Shown here: piece after piece, positions 23,326 through 24,812 of the stretch
How positions within the stretch are numbered: position 1 is the first letter of the stretch
How the letters are laid out: each line of letters begins with the position of its first letter
Origin: Mycolicibacterium porcinum
GTDB taxonomy: Bacteria; Actinomycetota; Actinomycetes; Mycobacteriales; Mycobacteriaceae
Assembly: GCA_001942045.1 (NCBI GenBank)
Contig: MSTD01000067.1
Span: forward strand, 1 to 24,812
Direction of reading: 5' to 3'
Length of the DNA: 24,812 nucleotides
The notes under the pieces: model-generated
What the model saw: only the letters and a program-made list of their open reading frames with translations
The model's database searches: none
What the model was told of the DNA's origin: nothing
Translations under genes and position numbers: made by a program

Positions 23326-24812
23326 TTAGCAGGAGAGATCCCCCGGCGAGGTCTGGTCGACGAAGAATTTCAGTACCGCGGTGTCCACGCAGGCGTCCCC
23401 GTTGAACACCACGGTGTGCTGCGTTCCGGTGAAAGAGATCAACGCCGCACCCATTTGCCGGGCCAGGTCCACCCCGGCCTGATACGGCGTGGCCGGGTCG
23501 CCGGTCGTGGACACCACCACGACCTTGCCCGGCCCGGGCCCGGTGACCGGGTGCGGCGACGACGTCGCAGGCACCGGCCACAGCGCGCAGATGTCGCGCG
23601 GCGCATAGCCGGTGAATTCGCCATAGGACATGAACGGGGCCACGGCCCGCAGGCGTTGGTCGGCCTCGGCCCACACCGCCGGGTCGGTGGGGAACGGCGA
23701 GTCGACGCAGCGGATCGCGGTGAACGCATCCTGCAGGTTCTGGTAGTGCCCGGATTCGTCTCGATGCCAGTAGTCGTCGGCGAGCAGCAGCAGGTCACCT
23801 GCGTCGGTGCCGCGGGTCAGCCCGAGCAGCCCGCTGGTCAGGTAGGGCCAGTACCGCGCCGAATAGAGGGCGTTGCCGGTACCGGTGATCGCGTCGGCGT
23901 AGCCGAGTCCGCGCGGGTCGGAGGTGGAGCCCGGCGTCGTCACCAGCGGATCGACCAGCCGCTGGAACCGGCCGACGAACTGAGCGGGATCGGTACCGAG
24001 CGGGCAGTCGGTCGATTTCGCACAGTCGGCGGCGTAGGTGTCGAACGCCTTCTGGAAGCTCTCGAGCTGGCGGATGTTCTTGGTGATCGGATCCTGGCTG
24101 GGGTCGACGGCCCCGTCGAGCACCATGGTGCGCACCCGGTCGCCGAACTGTTCGGCGTATGCCCCGCCGAGCTCGGTGCCGTAGGAGAAGCCCAGATAGT
24201 TGATCTGCTCCTCCCCCAAGGCGGCCCGCACCGCGTCCATGTCACGCACCGCCGAGGCGGTACCGACGTTGGCCAGAAACGGTGCGCCCATGCGGTCCAG
24301 GCACTGCTGGGCGAACTGTCGGTAGACGTCTTCGATGTGGGCGACTCCGGCCGGGCTGTAATCGGCCATCGGTTCGCGGCGGTAGGCGTCGATCTCGGCG
24401 TCGGTGCGGCAGCGCAACTCCGGCGTGGAGTGCCCGACGCCCCGCGGGTCGAAGCCGACCAGGTCGAAATGATCGGTAAGCGGGGAGCCGGCGAGCGCGG
24501 CCCCCATCCCGGCCACCGTGTTCACCGCCGAGGCACCGGGACCGCCCGGGTTGATGAACAGCGCGCCGATCCGCTGACCGCTGGCCGGTATCCGGATGAC
24601 CGCCAATTGCGCTTGCGCGCCTTGCGGATCCGGTGCATTCCAGTCGATGGGCACTGCGACGGTGCCGCACTGCGCGGTCGGGATCCTGGCCGGATCCTGC
24701 ACCCAGCGGGCGCAGCTTCCCCATTCCGGCCCCGATTCCGGATCAGCCTGCGCAACGGGACAGACCACGGCGGTGGCACCGAGCAGCGCCACCGCCAAAA
24801 CACGTCCCGCCC
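23326..24812 (-). CDS. Exported alpha/beta-hydrolase peptidase, S33/TAP-like family (5' end cut by window)
   Basis: The start lies beyond the window; the frame is open to the right edge. The visible N-terminus is a signal peptide (hydrophobic VLAVALLGATAVV, likely cut after AQA, before DPESG); the AVVC stretch does not make a good lipobox. The mature part has the oxyanion loop NPGGPGAS (83-90, counted from the first TTG codon at 24798) and the nucleophile elbow GFSYGTELG with Ser205. A C-terminal TAP-like region holds TTGDPATPYQAG (Asp) and GTQHTVVF (His), completing the triad. Many Cys residues suggest disulfides. Position next to glnA2 and the type of signal make it the Rv2223c counterpart, a paralogue of the cell-envelope protease CaeA/Hip1 (Rv2224c). 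Cell-envelope or secreted location is inferred; the substrate is unknown. Confidence 0.87.
   Translation of the reverse strand, partial: AGRVLAVALLGATAVVCPVAQADPESGPEWGSCARWVQDPARIPTAQCGTVAVPIDWNAPDPQGAQAQLAVIRIPASGQRIGALFINPGGPGASAVNTVAGMGAALAGSPLTDHFDLVGFDPRGVGHSTPELRCRTDAEIDAYRREPMADYSPAGVAHIEDVYRQFAQQCLDRMGAPFLANVGTASAVRDMDAVRAALGEEQINYLGFSYGTELGGAYAEQFGDRVRTMVLDGAVDPSQDPITKNIRQLESFQKAFDTYAADCAKSTDCPLGTDPAQFVGRFQRLVDPLVTTPGSTSDPRGLGYADAITGTGNALYSARYWPYLTSGLLGLTRGTDAGDLLLLADDYWHRDESGHYQNLQDAFTAIRCVDSPFPTDPAVWAEADQRLRAVAPFMSYGEFTGYAPRDICALWPVPATSSPHPVTGPGPGKVVVVSTTGDPATPYQAGVDLARQMGAALISFTGTQHTVVFNGDACVDTAVLKFFVDQTSPGDLSC

Noticed and set aside
1..24812. CRISPR arrays, tRNA/rRNA genes, insertion sequences, phage genes or defence islands
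   Set aside because: No spaced direct repeats, cloverleaf-like segments, transposase or integrase text, or composition break was seen; gene order follows the mycobacterial core chromosome.

Overview
The window comes from a high-GC actinobacterium, almost certainly a Mycobacterium/Mycolicibacterium species. Gene order follows the M. tuberculosis Rv2207-Rv2223c block (cobT, cobS, ilvE, gcvT, class III cyclase, pepB, ephD, dlaT, Rv2216, lipB, lipA, Rv2219, Rv2219A, glnA1, glnE, glnA2, S33 protease). Many proteins match my memory of the tuberculosis versions closely. IlvE (368 aa, Lys204), GlnA1 (478 aa, Tyr406) and GlnA2 (446 aa) have identical lengths. Against that backbone there are extra genes: a lipoprotein lytic transglycosylase between pepB and ephD, a small unknown gene between ephD and dlaT, and a dtd-doxX-LLM-PaaI block between glnA1 and glnE. 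This looks like the fuller gene set of an environmental, fast-growing species (inference).

Layout. 1-874: end of cobT and cobS (cobalamin nucleotide loop assembly). 871-3127: ilvE and gcvT on the minus strand. 3182-6737: adenylyl cyclase, leucyl aminopeptidase and lipoprotein transglycosylase on the plus strand. 6741-8900: the fusion protein EphD and a small unknown protein on the minus strand. 9117-14277: dlaT, an SDR-like epimerase, lipB, lipA and a DUF4191 membrane protein on the plus strand, a lipoate-centred group in which LipB and LipA make the cofactor carried by the two lipoyl domains of DlaT. 14283-14768: an RDD membrane protein on the minus strand. 14924-17331: glnA1, dtd and doxX on the plus strand. 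17328-24812: LLM oxidoreductase, thioesterase, glnE, glnA2 and an exported S33 protease (cut by the window edge) on the minus strand. GlnA1, its adenylyltransferase GlnE and the paralogue GlnA2 form a nitrogen-assimilation group, with a textbook GlnR four-box array in front of glnA1.

No phage, IS element, CRISPR array, tRNA or rRNA was found. The genes are chromosomal core. No stretch above 300 bases lacks a gene; the longest gap is about 216 bases (8901-9116). I do not see an undescribed multi-gene system. The most notable signals are non-coding. (1) A repeated start architecture, a -10 hexamer followed by exactly 6 bases and the start codon, predicts leaderless mRNAs for up to nine genes, with two looser cases. 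(2) A 20-bp inverted repeat lies over the start of the lipoprotein gene. (3) GlnR-type boxes precede glnA1, and a single candidate precedes glnA2. (4) A cUUCGg-capped hairpin follows glnA1. (5) All four convergent gene pairs are packed tail to tail with 3-base overlaps or 3-5 base gaps. Small sites are read by eye and need computation to confirm.
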